From assembly GCF_008065375.1 (NCBI RefSeq), contig NZ_VJYI01000005.1, forward strand, positions 62,001 through 126,000: a stretch of 64,000 nucleotides of DNA. The letters run 5' to 3'. Under the pieces are notes generated by a model. That model was given only the letters and a program-made list of their open reading frames with translations, did not search any database and was not told the origin of the DNA. Position numbers and translations under genes: made by a program. Positions within the stretch are counted from its first letter, which is position 1; each line of letters opens with the position of its first letter. The DNA comes from Nonomuraea sp. SYSU D8015 (lineage in GTDB: Bacteria > Actinomycetota > Actinomycetes > Streptosporangiales > Streptosporangiaceae). This document shows, piece after piece, positions 7,416-15,595 of the stretch.

Positions 7416-8077
7416 CCCCAGGGCTTCCAGTCGTCCGTGGGAATCTCGATCCCGATCGGGTCAGGCAAAGTGATCGCCTCGCCGAGGCTCCAGCTTGCCT
7501 CGTGGAGGTAGGCGGCGGAGGCCTGGTCGGGGATCGAGTAGAGGATGATCCGCGAGACGGCCGGGTCGAGGTCGATGAGGAGGCAGTAGGGGATCTCGGC
7601 ACGCGCGTATCCGCACCACTTGCCCCTGCCCGCCTGCTTGCCGGTTGGGGGACGGTCCCGCTTCGCAGTCGAGGGGGATGTCACTTCGACCACCATTTCG
7701 GCTTGGTCGGTGACCAGATGGAGGGGGTCGAGGTTCCACGAGTCCTTCCAGATGTCGGCGTCCAGGACCATCAGATCCGGGATGTAGCCGTTCTGCTCGG
7801 CGACGAAGTCCAGCCCGTTGCCGAAGATACTTCTCCAGCGGTAGGACGGATCCTTGATAAGCGCCTCATGGATGAGGTTGTTGATCTGCGTGCAGATGCC
7901 GTTGTGGCGGAACCGGGGGGCGGGGGACACGACGATCTCTCCATCGATGATTTCGACTCGGGTGCCGTCGTATGGGATGTGGAGATAGTCCTGGAGCTCG
8001 CCGTCAGCCCACATCTGATAGGGCGAGCTGGGCAGGTCGAAGCGGAGCTCCTCTGGCAATCTAGCGACAGCAGTCAC
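7412..8077 (-). CDS. Uma2 family (DUF820) putative restriction-like endonuclease
   Basis: 221 residues from a GTG at 8077 with GGGAGG about 11 bases upstream; the frame is also open to a GTG at 8098. The PD-(D/E)XK-like core is visible: VEIIDGEIVVSPAP, then YIPDLMVLDADIW and EMVVEVTSPSTAKRDR, then IPYCLLIDLDP. The family is expanded in actinomycetes and cyanobacteria and has no settled role. It stands alone after the guaB-guaB3 operon, convergent to it. Confidence 0.85.
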   Translation of the reverse strand: MTAVARLPEELRFDLPSSPYQMWADGELQDYLHIPYDGTRVEIIDGEIVVSPAPRFRHNGICTQINNLIHEALIKDPSYRWRSIFGNGLDFVAEQNGYIPDLMVLDADIWKDSWNLDPLHLVTDQAEMVVEVTSPSTAKRDRPPTGKQAGRGKWCGYARAEIPYCLLIDLDPAVSRIILYSIPDQASAAYLHEASWSLGEAITLPDPIGIEIPTDDWKPWG

Positions 8078-8218
8078 CTTATGTGATTCCTCCCTCACGA
8101 TCAGCTCCCGTCATCGTAGAGACTCCCATCACTCACTGTACTTGTGATGCTGCGAGCCGTTGCCTATGTCCCTTATTTCGCATCGTGCCGCTTGATCCAG
8201 ACGCGTAATGTTCTGGCT

Positions 8219-8461
8219 ATGGAATCCCTTGAGGAGAGGGTCGCACGGCTTGAGCAGCAGGTGGCGATCCTTCAGCGGTATCTCGGCATCGACCCCGCCC
8301 TCCCCGTCGGCGACGGCCCCTTCCTGCCGCTGGCCTTCTACGAGGCCTTGCGCAGGGGCAAGATGATCCACGCCATCAAGATCTACCGGGAACAGACCGG
8401 GGCCTCGTTGCGCGAGGCCAAGGACAGGGTCGAAGCGATGGCGCGCAACCAGCAGCGGTAG
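8219..8461 (+). CDS. Small L7/L12 C-terminal-domain-like protein
   Basis: 80 residues. An N-terminal coiled-coil (LEERVARLEQQVAILQRYL) is followed by GKMIHAIKIYREQTGASLREAKDRVE, which matches the signature of the ribosomal protein L7/L12 C-terminal domain. That domain binds translation factors in ribosomes; stand-alone copies in actinomycetes are uncharacterised. No ribosome site is seen, but TAATGT lies 7-12 bases before the ATG, so a leaderless mRNA is possible. The sigma factor gene follows after eight bases, which suggests an operon. Confidence 0.7.
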   Translation: MESLEERVARLEQQVAILQRYLGIDPALPVGDGPFLPLAFYEALRRGKMIHAIKIYREQTGASLREAKDRVEAMARNQQR

Positions 8462-8469
8462 GCGGTTCC

Positions 8470-9759
8470 ATGCCCGGCGTCGAGCGTGTGTTCCGAGAGG
8501 AGTACGGCCGGGCCGTGGCCGTGCTCGTGCGGGCCTTCGGGGACATCGACGTGGCCGAGGAGGCCGTGCAGGAGGCGTTCGCGGTCGCGGTGCGGCGGTG
8601 GCCGGAGGACGGGGTGCCGCCGAGCCCCGCGGGGTGGATCATCACGACCGCCCGCAACCGGGCCATCGACCGCCTGCGCAGGGAGGCGGCGCGGCAGGGC
8701 AAGCACGCGCAGGCCGCGTTGCTCCAGGTCGGCGACCCGCCGCAGGAGGAGGGGCCGGTGCGCGACGACCGGCTGCGGCTGATCTTCACCTGCTGCCATC
8801 CGGCGCTCGCCACCCCGGCTCGGGTCGCGTTGACACTGCGGTTGCTCGGCGGGCTGACCACGGCGGAGATCGCGCGGGCGTTCCTGGTGCCCGAGCCCAC
8901 CATGGCGCAGCGGCTGGTCCGGGCCAAGAACAAGATCCGCGCCGCGAAGATCCCCTACCGGGTGCCGGACGAGAACGATCTCCCCGCCCGGCTGCGGTCG
9001 GTGCTGGCCGTGGTGTATCTGATCTTCAACGAGGGGTACACCGCCAGTTCGGGCGATCGGCTCGTCCGGGCGGAGCTCTGCGCGGAGGCCATCAGGCTCG
9101 GCCGGCTGCTGGCGCAGCTCATGCCTGACGAGCCCGAGGTCATGGGCTTGCTCGCGCTCATGCTGCTCATCGAGGCGCGGCAGGCCGCCCGCACCGGGCC
9201 GGAGGGCGAGCTGGTGCCGCTGGCCGAGCAGGACCGGGGGCTGTGGGACCGCGGGCTCATCGAGGAGGGGCAGGCTCTCGTACGGCAATGCCTGCGGCTC
9301 GACCGGCCCGCCCCGTACCAGATCCAGGCCGCGATCAACGCCGTGCACAGCGACGCGCCGACCGCGGCGGACACCGACTGGAAGCAGATCATGGCGCTCT
9401 ACGATCTGCTGCTGACGCTCGATCCCAGCCCGGTGGTGGCCCTGCACAGGGCGGTGGCGGTCGCCGAGGTGGAGGGGCCGGAGAAGGCGTTGGCGCTGGT
9501 CGACGGGCTCGACGTGGCGGGCTACCACCTGTTCCACGCCGTACGGGCCGATCTGCTCCGGCGGCTGGGGCGGCGTGCGGAGGCGGCCGAGGCGTACGAG
9601 GCGGCGATCGCCCGTGCGGGAAACGAGGTCGAGCGCGAATACCTGCGGAGCAGGCGAGGGAGTGCCGTCGCCTGGAGGAGCGGCGGGAGCGCAGCGACCA
9701 GCGCGGGGGAAGGCGGCGGCGTGTGGCGACCGAGCCCGCCTCGCGGAGTGAGGCCATGA
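8470..9759 (+). CDS. ECF42-type sigma factor with C-terminal TPR-like extension
   Basis: 429 residues. Region 2 is EEAVQEAFAVAVRRWPEDG with GWIITTARNRAIDRLRR. Region 4 is RVALTLRLLGGLTTAEIARAF with MAQRLVRAKNKIR. A long helical C-terminus (about 190-395) includes the family motif LIFNEGYTASSGD and ends near LRRLGRRAEAAEAYEAAIARAGNEVERE. Family members usually pair with a DGPF/YCII protein; here the upstream partner is an L7/L12-like protein. The last 35 residues, from RRGSAVAW onward, are encoded by the dispersed repeat (copy B), which has replaced or extended the native end. Confidence 0.88.
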   Translation: MPGVERVFREEYGRAVAVLVRAFGDIDVAEEAVQEAFAVAVRRWPEDGVPPSPAGWIITTARNRAIDRLRREAARQGKHAQAALLQVGDPPQEEGPVRDDRLRLIFTCCHPALATPARVALTLRLLGGLTTAEIARAFLVPEPTMAQRLVRAKNKIRAAKIPYRVPDENDLPARLRSVLAVVYLIFNEGYTASSGDRLVRAELCAEAIRLGRLLAQLMPDEPEVMGLLALMLLIEARQAARTGPEGELVPLAEQDRGLWDRGLIEEGQALVRQCLRLDRPAPYQIQAAINAVHSDAPTAADTDWKQIMALYDLLLTLDPSPVVALHRAVAVAEVEGPEKALALVDGLDVAGYHLFHAVRADLLRRLGRRAEAAEAYEAAIARAGNEVEREYLRSRRGSAVAWRSGGSAATSAGEGGGVWRPSPPRGVRP

Positions 9760-9763
9760 ACAC
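9654..9763 (+). repeat. Dispersed repeat, copy B, inside the sigma factor 3' end
   Basis: A 110-bp copy. The element is in frame with the sigma gene and its distal CCATGAACAC provides the TGA stop at 9757-9759. The terminal hairpin is GCCTCGCGGAGTGAGGC. In the same reading frame copies A and C also encode GEGGG-type peptides and a stop near their ends. Confidence 0.8.
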
Positions 9764-9776
9764 GTGCGGGGTAGCG

Positions 9777-10095
9777 ATGGCGGGCCGGGTGTGCGTGGTC
9801 ACGAGGGCCAACCGGGGATCGGTCTGGAGGTGGCCCGGCAGCTGGACGTCTCGGCCAGGCGTCGGTCGACGCGTTCGCCCGCGACGTGTCTCATGGGCGG
9901 GTCGACGCACCGCTGCCCCTGCTGCGGGCCGGGCGGCACGGTCCGTATGCCCCGGCTGGGTGGCGACCGACATGGGGCGGCCCCGGCGGGCGGCCGGTCG
10001 CCGAGGGGGCGAGGAGCCTGTTGTGGGCCGCCGACGTGCCCGGCGACGGGCCGGCCGGCGGCTTCTTCCGCGACAGCCGGCCCATCTCCTGGTGA
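9777..10095 (+). pseudogene. Degraded short-chain dehydrogenase/reductase
   Basis: The frame begins MAGRVCVVTRANRG, a damaged Rossmann TGxxxGIG. It shifts frame near 9820 to GIGLEVARQL. Much of the middle is missing. The C-terminal part appears in a third frame as RPVAEGARSLLWAADVPGDG and GGFFRDSRPISW, typical of carbonyl-reductase-like SDRs. It lies directly downstream of repeat copy B, so deletion may have accompanied insertion. Confidence 0.65.
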
Positions 10096-10134
10096 TGGCG
10101 GGCCCTGGCCGCTCTTCCCATGCACGAGACGGGC

Positions 10135-10701
10135 TTAGCGGGTGTAGTTCAGCACGAGGGCTCCGTTGCTGAACGAGCGGTGGGCGGTGAGGGTGAAGAC
10201 CGTCGGGTCGAACCGCCCGTGGAAGGCCGCGATGCCCTCCCCGGCCACCACGGGGTAGACCTTGATGATCAGTTCGTCGATCTCCGGCAGGAGCTGGGCG
10301 GCCAGGTTGCCACCGCCGCACAGGTAGATGTCCAGCCCGTCCTCCTGTTTGAGCCGGCGCACCAGGCCGACGGGGTCTCCGGGGACCAGCTCCACGGCCG
10401 GGTCGTCGATGCTCTTGATGGTGGTGGAGACGACGTACTGGCGCAGGTGGGCGTACGGGCTGGTGTAGCCCTCTGCCAGGCCCGGCTCGTACGTGCCGCG
10501 GCCCATGATCACGGTGTCGAAGCGCTTGTTCGGCGCGTCGAAGCCGATCCGGTCGCGGACCGTGGTGGGGACGGTCTCCGGGTATTCGCCGTTGATGTAC
10601 GCGGCCATGTCGTCGCCCAGCGGGTAGAAGTCGAACTCACCGTTCGGGCCCGCGATGTAGCCGTCGAGGGAGCTGGCGACGAAGTAGACGAGCTTTCGCA
10701 T
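10135..10701 (-). CDS. Dihydrofolate reductase-family (RibD C-terminal-like) protein
   Basis: 188 residues. It starts MRKLVYFVASSLDGYIAGPN, the standard opening of this family. The NADPH-binding region is seen as FDTVIMGRGTYE and IYLCGGGNLAAQLL. AAAGGAG precedes the ATG. These stand-alone RibD-C/DHFR-like proteins are presumed NADPH-dependent reductases with unknown substrates. It is divergent from a TetR regulator 72 bases away, which probably controls it. Confidence 0.88.
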   Translation of the reverse strand: MRKLVYFVASSLDGYIAGPNGEFDFYPLGDDMAAYINGEYPETVPTTVRDRIGFDAPNKRFDTVIMGRGTYEPGLAEGYTSPYAHLRQYVVSTTIKSIDDPAVELVPGDPVGLVRRLKQEDGLDIYLCGGGNLAAQLLPEIDELIIKVYPVVAGEGIAAFHGRFDPTVFTLTAHRSFSNGALVLNYTR

Positions 10702-10745
10702 ACGGATCGACTCCTTTGAAGCACTATGATTGAAGTGGTTTGAAA

Positions 10746-10755
10746 GTAGTACTAC
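10746..10755. promoter_or_regulatory. GTAGTACTAC palindrome, candidate TetR operator
   Basis: A perfect 10-bp palindrome lies in the 72-bp gap between the divergent reductase and TetR genes. Local AT content is high for this genome. The TetR protein at 10774 is the likely binder. Confidence 0.5.
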
Positions 10756-10773
10756 AAATGGAGTGGTGTCAAG

Positions 10774-11346
10774 GTGGTCAGACAGAATGCCGCCCGGCGG
10801 GCGGCGCTGGTCGATGCCGCGATCGAGGTGCTGGCCAGGGAAGGGGCCCGCGGGCTGACATTCCGGGCGGTGGACGCGCAGGCCGAGGTGCCCACCGGCA
10901 CGGCCTCCAACTACTTCTCCAGCCGCGACGACCTGCTCACGCAGGCAGGCGGCCGGATCTACGAACGGCTGCAGCCGGACGCCGCCACCATCGCCGCCAG
11001 CCTGTCAGGCCCGCGCGACCGCGATCGGGTGACGCAGCTCATGAAGGAGCTGGTCGATCGTGTCTCGTCGTTCCGTTCGGGTTACCTGGCGCTGCTGGAG
11101 CTGCGGCTGGAGGCCACCAGGCGGCCGGGCCTGCGGGCCGTGCTGACCGAGCGCATCCGCGCCGACGTCGACGCCAACGTGCGCTACCACCTCGAGTCCG
11201 GCCTCCCCGGCGACGCCACCACCGTGGTGCTGCTCTACCTGGCGATGAACTGGCTGATCGTCGAACGGCTCACGCTGCCGGACGTGTTCGGCGAAGCGGA
11301 GATCCACAACATCGTGACCAGCGCTGTGGATCGCCTGCTGCCATAG
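10774..11346 (+). CDS. TetR/AcrR-family transcriptional regulator
   Basis: 190 residues from a GTG. The N-terminal helix-turn-helix is RRAALVDAAIEVLAREGARG, then FRAVDAQAEVPTGTASNYFSSRDDLL. The C-terminal helical ligand domain is ordinary in length. It sits divergent to the DHFR-like reductase, with a palindrome between them, so autoregulation and control of the reductase are likely. The ligand is not evident. Confidence 0.88.
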   Translation: MVRQNAARRAALVDAAIEVLAREGARGLTFRAVDAQAEVPTGTASNYFSSRDDLLTQAGGRIYERLQPDAATIAASLSGPRDRDRVTQLMKELVDRVSSFRSGYLALLELRLEATRRPGLRAVLTERIRADVDANVRYHLESGLPGDATTVVLLYLAMNWLIVERLTLPDVFGEAEIHNIVTSAVDRLLP

Positions 11347-11355
11347 CATGCCTCC

Positions 11356-12132
11356 GTGGGCGATCTTCTACACACGCACGAGGTGGCATTCGAGGGCGAC
11401 GTCGTCACCAAACGCTACGTGGACGGCAAACAGGGCGGGGCGGAGCGCGAATGGCGGGCGCTGCACCTGCTGGCCGAGCATGCCCCGGGCACGGCACCGG
11501 AGCCGATCGCGTTCGAGGCCGGCGTGGTGTCGATGACCAGGATCGACGGGGTGTCACTGCGCGGGCGTGACGTAGGCGCCGCCCAGGCTACGGCCCTGGT
11601 CGAGGCGATCGGCGAGCTCCACGCGGCGGTGCCGCGGCCGGTCGTCGAGAGCGTTCCGGTGCGTCCGTGGCAGCGCGAGGCGATCTGCGACTGGGTGCTC
11701 CAGCGGGCCACAGCCTGGCAGCCGCGGGACCCGCTGGCGGACCGGGTCGTGAAGGAGGGCCTGCGGTGGCTGGAGAGCTGGACGCCCGGTGAGTCGGGAG
11801 TGCGGCCGGTGTTCGGGGCCGGCGACGGCAACTTGGCGAACTTCCTGTGGGACGGCGTCCGCGTCCGCAGGGTCGACTTCGAGGACTCGGGGCGCAGCGA
11901 CCTGGCCTTCGAGCTGGCGGAGATGGCCGAGCACGTGTCGATGTGGGTGGAGGGCGAGGTACGGATCGCAGACCGGTTCGAGCTGAGCCCGCCCGAGGAG
12001 CGGCGGCTGGACGAGTGCCGCAAGGCCCACGCGCTGGTCTGGTTCTTCCTGCTGTCGCACGAGGGTCCCCGCAACCCGCCGGGGACCTTCCGGCGACAGG
12101 TCGAGCGGGTGCTGGCAACATTGGGCGCATGA
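11356..12132 (+). CDS. Aminoglycoside phosphotransferase (APH)-like kinase
   Basis: 258 residues from a GTG. The kinase-like fold is supported by VFGAGDGNLANFLWDG, a variant of the Brenner motif with Asp and Asn but no His, and by VRRVDFEDSGRSDLAFELAEM in place of the DFG-like metal site. The N-terminal lobe includes VVTKRYVDGKQGGAEREW. The substrate is unknown; the family covers antibiotic and small-metabolite kinases. Its stop overlaps the next start in an ATGA junction. Confidence 0.75.
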   Translation: MGDLLHTHEVAFEGDVVTKRYVDGKQGGAEREWRALHLLAEHAPGTAPEPIAFEAGVVSMTRIDGVSLRGRDVGAAQATALVEAIGELHAAVPRPVVESVPVRPWQREAICDWVLQRATAWQPRDPLADRVVKEGLRWLESWTPGESGVRPVFGAGDGNLANFLWDGVRVRRVDFEDSGRSDLAFELAEMAEHVSMWVEGEVRIADRFELSPPEERRLDECRKAHALVWFFLLSHEGPRNPPGTFRRQVERVLATLGA

Positions 12133-12563
12133 GACTGGCGACGGCCGAGGACAAGCAGGCCGTGGAGCGGCTGGTCCACGACGCCTACGAGCCGTGGATC
12201 GAGGTCATCGGCATGCGGCCGGTGCCCATGGACGCCGACTACGGCGCGCTCATCGCGGCCGGGCGGGTGCACGTCACCGACGACCTGCAGGGGCTGATCG
12301 TGCTCGTGCCGCAGGACGACGTCCTGTTCGTCGACAACGTCGCGGTGCGGCCCGAGAGCCACGGCAAGGGCATCGGGCGCCGGCTGCTGGCGTACGCGGA
12401 AGAGGAGGCGCGCAGGCTGGAACTGCCCGCATTGTCCCTCTTCACGAACGTCAAGATGGCCTCGAACATCGCCCTCTACACCTCGCTCGGCTATGTCGAG
12501 ACCGGCCGGGTGGGGGTGAAGGGCCGCTCCGCCGTGATGATGCGTAAAGAGCTCAGCCCGTGA
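12129..12563 (+). CDS. GNAT-family N-acetyltransferase
   Basis: 144 residues, coupled to the preceding kinase-like gene by ATGA. The acetyl-CoA loop is visible as VRPESHGKGIGRRLLAYAEE, followed by LSLFTNVKMASNIALYTSLGY, which is typical of the family. The substrate is unknown. Its end overlaps the convergent aldolase by 11 bases. Confidence 0.85.
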   Translation: MRLATAEDKQAVERLVHDAYEPWIEVIGMRPVPMDADYGALIAAGRVHVTDDLQGLIVLVPQDDVLFVDNVAVRPESHGKGIGRRLLAYAEEEARRLELPALSLFTNVKMASNIALYTSLGYVETGRVGVKGRSAVMMRKELSP

Positions 12564-13377
12564 GCACGCCGAGCAGGTGCGTGACCTCGCGGGCCACCGC
12601 GTCGCGCCCGGCCTTGACGTATTTGCGGGGGTCGACGACGCGCTGGTCGTGGGCCAGGTAGTCGCGCACGGCGCCGGTGAACGCCTTGTTCAGGTGAGTC
12701 GCGATGTTGATCTTCTTCATGCCGTTCCGCACGGCCGCGCGCAGCACGTCGTCCGGCACCCCCGACGAGCCGTGCAGCACCAGCGGCACCGGCACGGCGG
12801 CCCGCAGCTCGGCGATGAGGTCGAGGTCGAGCACCGCGTCCTTGGTGGTCATCGCGTGGGAGGTGCCCACGGCCACGGCCAGCGCGTCCACGCCGGTCCT
12901 GGCCACGTAGTCGACCGCCTCGTGCGGTTTGGTACGGGCGCCGGGCGCGTGCACGCCGTCCTTGCCACCGACCTCGCCCAGCTCGGCCTCCACCCACACG
13001 CCGCGCTCGTGGCACCAGGCGGCCACCTCGGCGGTGGCGCGGACGTTCTCCTCGTCGGGCAGGGCCGAGGCGTCGTACATGACCGAGCCCAGCCCCAGCT
13101 CCACCGCCTCCGCCACGAGCCTCCGGTCGGTGGCGTGGTCGAGATGGACCGCGACCGGCACCTCCGCCCGCCTGGCGACGGCGAGCGCGGCCAGCGCGAC
13201 CGGCTCGAGCGCGCCGTGGTAGCGCACGCAGTTTTCGCTGATCTGGAGCACGACCGGCAGGCCCAGCGCCTCGGCGCCGGCCACGATGGCGGAGGCGTGC
13301 TCCAACTGGATCACGTTGAACGCGCCCACCCCTGCGGGCGACTGGCGGACGATGTCGCCGATGGCGGCCAGGGGCAT
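12553..13377 (-). CDS. kbaY: Class II ketose-bisphosphate aldolase, probably tagatose-1,6-bisphosphate aldolase
   Basis: 274 residues. The Zn-dependent class II features are VAVHLDHATDRRLVAEAVELG, VEAELGEVGGKDG and PLVLHGSSGVPDDVL. The family splits fructose- or tagatose-1,6-bisphosphate into dihydroxyacetone phosphate and glyceraldehyde-3-phosphate. Position after agaS, nagA and a PfkB kinase points to tagatose bisphosphate from galactosamine. ATG at 13377 follows the kinase stop by 11 bases. It is the last gene of the operon. Confidence 0.82.
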   Translation of the reverse strand: MPLAAIGDIVRQSPAGVGAFNVIQLEHASAIVAGAEALGLPVVLQISENCVRYHGALEPVALAALAVARRAEVPVAVHLDHATDRRLVAEAVELGLGSVMYDASALPDEENVRATAEVAAWCHERGVWVEAELGEVGGKDGVHAPGARTKPHEAVDYVARTGVDALAVAVGTSHAMTTKDAVLDLDLIAELRAAVPVPLVLHGSSGVPDDVLRAAVRNGMKKINIATHLNKAFTGAVRDYLAHDQRVVDPRKYVKAGRDAVAREVTHLLGVLTG

Positions 13378-13388
13378 GATCTGCTCCT

Positions 13389-14462
13389 TCAGGTGATGAC
13401 GATCTGCGGATGGACGGCGGCGTAGACGTCGCGGTCGAAGTCGCCGGCCACCGGTGCGGCCACGGCCGCCGCGCCCAGCGCCGCCGCCGTCCTGAGCCGC
13501 TCGGGCCAAGGCTGCGCCAGGCCCAGCGCCAGGCCCGCGACCAGCGCGTCGCCCGCTCCGGTCGGATTGCCCTGGATCGTGTACGGCATCCGCGCCCGGA
13601 ACGTCCCCTCCCCGGTGACGGCCAGGAGCCCGTCGGCGCCCATGGACACCACCACGGCCTCCGCGCCCTGGCCGCGCAGCGCCTGCGCCCCTTCGCCGCC
13701 GGGGAAGGCCCTGGCCAGCTCCTCCGCATTGGGCTTGACCACGGCGGGGCGCCCCTTGGGCGCATGGCGCAGGGGGTCGCCGTCGGCGTCCACGATGACG
13801 GGCGCGTCGGTCAGGTCCGCGAGCGTGGCGTAGATGTCGGCGGGCACGCCGCGCGGCAGGCTCCCGGAGAGCACCACGACGTCGGCGTCGGACGCCAGGG
13901 ACGTGTAGTGCCGCACGAAGTCCGCCAGTTCGCCGGGCGTGACCTCGGGGCCGGGCTCGTTGAACAACGCCGTGCGCCGGATCCCGGACACCCCGTACGG
14001 GGCTGATGTCCCTTGGGGAACGGGGGTGGGAGGCGTGGCTGGTGTCCCCTGGGGAGGGGAGGTGGGAGGCGGGGCCGTCGGCTCGTGGCCGGGCGTCCCC
14101 TGCGGAGCCGGTGCCGAGGGAACGTCGGGCGTCGCGTTCGGGCCGGGAGTTCCCTGGGGCGCCGGTGGGGTGTGGGTTTCGCAGACCGCCAGGGTGGTGC
14201 GGGAGTCGGCGGCGATGGGGAACAGGGCGGCAGGCAGGGCCGCCGCGCGCAGGTCGGCCTCGATCACCCGGCCGGTCGGACCGCCCGCCAGGCCGGTGAC
14301 CAGCACGTCCTGCCCGAGCGCGGCCAGCACGCGGGCCACGTTGACGCCCTTGCCGCCCGCGCGCCGGTGCACGGCGCCGACCCGGTTGACCCCGTCCCAG
14401 TCGACGGACGGCACCTCGTAGGTCACGTCGAGCGCCAGGTTGAGCGTCACGGTGAGGATCAT
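13389..14462 (-). CDS. PfkB-family 1-phosphofructokinase/tagatose-6-phosphate kinase with Pro-rich insertion
   Basis: 357 residues against roughly 300 for the family. The substrate loop AGGKGVNVARVLAALG and the catalytic GNPTGAGDALVAGLALG are intact. Between the strands TTLAVCE and TALFNEPGPE, residues 96-160 form a proline-rich insertion with four PQGT units. That region is normally a short lid-strand turn. The ATG overlaps the nagA stop (ATGA). In context it probably phosphorylates tagatose-6-phosphate; fructose-1-phosphate is the alternative. Confidence 0.85.
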   Translation of the reverse strand: MILTVTLNLALDVTYEVPSVDWDGVNRVGAVHRRAGGKGVNVARVLAALGQDVLVTGLAGGPTGRVIEADLRAAALPAALFPIAADSRTTLAVCETHTPPAPQGTPGPNATPDVPSAPAPQGTPGHEPTAPPPTSPPQGTPATPPTPVPQGTSAPYGVSGIRRTALFNEPGPEVTPGELADFVRHYTSLASDADVVVLSGSLPRGVPADIYATLADLTDAPVIVDADGDPLRHAPKGRPAVVKPNAEELARAFPGGEGAQALRGQGAEAVVVSMGADGLLAVTGEGTFRARMPYTIQGNPTGAGDALVAGLALGLAQPWPERLRTAAALGAAAVAAPVAGDFDRDVYAAVHPQIVIT

Positions 14463-15595
14463 CGGGGCTCCGTGACCCAGACGCCGTCCTTCATCACCCC
14501 GGCCACCTCCAGCTCGTCGGAGAGCACCACCAGGTCGGCGGCCTTGCCGACGGCGATCGAGCCGATCCGGTCGGCCAGGCCCAGCACCCGCGCGGGCGTC
14601 AGCGAGGCGACCTGGACGGCGTCGGGCAGCGACATGCCGACCTCCCGCACGGCGCGGCGGAACGCCACGTCCATGGTCAGCGTGGAGCCGGCGATGGAGC
14701 CGCCCTCGACCAGCCGGGCCACGCCGTCGTCCACGCGCACCCGCATGGACCCGAGCACGTAGTCGCCGTCGCCCAGCCCGGCGGCCGACATCGCGTCCGT
14801 GACCAGCGCTGTCCTGCCGGGCCCCGCCACCTCGTACGCCAGCCGCAGCATGGCCGGATGCACGTGCACCCCGTCGTTGATCAGCTCGACGGTCACCCGC
14901 TCGTCGTCCAGCAGCGCCGCCACGGGCCCGGGCGCCCGGTGCCCGAGCGGCGGCATCGCGTTGTAGAGGTGGGTGGCCACGCTCGCGCCGGCCTCGATCC
15001 CGGCGATCGTCTGGTCGTAGTCGGCGTCGCTGTGACCGATCGCGGCGATCACGCCCTCAGCCACGGCCAGCCGGATCGTGGCGAGCGCGCCGGGCAGTTC
15101 GGGCGCGATGGTGAGCATGCGCACGTGGCCCCGCCCGGCCTTCACCAGCCCCGCGAACTCCTCCGGCGACGGCTCGCGCAGCATCGTCGGGTCGTGTGCG
15201 CCGCAGCGGCTCCTGGCGATGTAAGGGCCTTCGAAGTGGATGCCCGCCAGCAGCCCCTCGTCGCACAGCTCTGCCAGCGCCGCGGTGGCGCGGGCCAGCC
15301 CGTCGAGCGGGCCGGTGACCAGGCTGGCCATGGTGGTCGTGGTGCCGTGACGCCGGTGCAGCGCCACGGCGTCGCGGGCGCCGTCGAGCTCGCCGGTGGG
15401 GAAGGAGCCGCCCGCGCCGCCGTGGTTGTGGATGTCGACGAAGCCGGGGACGACGTGGCGCCCGCCCATGCTCTGGCCGGGGCTGGGGGCGGATCCGTGG
15501 CCGACGTGCGTGATGCGGCCGTCTTCGATGGTCAGCCACCCCTCGTGCACTCCCTCGGGAGTCACGATCCTGGCGTCGGCGAGAGTAAGGCTCAT
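14459..15595 (-). CDS. nagA: N-acetylglucosamine/N-acetylgalactosamine-6-phosphate deacetylase
   Basis: 378 residues. The amidohydrolase motifs are VPGFVDIHNHGGAGGSFPTG, then GIHFEGPYIARSRCGAHDP, then AAIGHSDADYDQT, VATHLYNAMPPLGHR and ALVTDAMSAAG. It removes acetate from the sugar-6-phosphate. A run of ATGA overlaps couples it to agaS upstream and to the kinase downstream. In the aga pathway the same family member is called agaA. Confidence 0.92.
   Translation of the reverse strand: MSLTLADARIVTPEGVHEGWLTIEDGRITHVGHGSAPSPGQSMGGRHVVPGFVDIHNHGGAGGSFPTGELDGARDAVALHRRHGTTTTMASLVTGPLDGLARATAALAELCDEGLLAGIHFEGPYIARSRCGAHDPTMLREPSPEEFAGLVKAGRGHVRMLTIAPELPGALATIRLAVAEGVIAAIGHSDADYDQTIAGIEAGASVATHLYNAMPPLGHRAPGPVAALLDDERVTVELINDGVHVHPAMLRLAYEVAGPGRTALVTDAMSAAGLGDGDYVLGSMRVRVDDGVARLVEGGSIAGSTLTMDVAFRRAVREVGMSLPDAVQVASLTPARVLGLADRIGSIAVGKAADLVVLSDELEVAGVMKDGVWVTEPR

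Noticed and set aside
7412..8077. Uma2 gene as part of a restriction or defence island
   Set aside because: It stands alone; no methylase, helicase or other defence gene is next to it.
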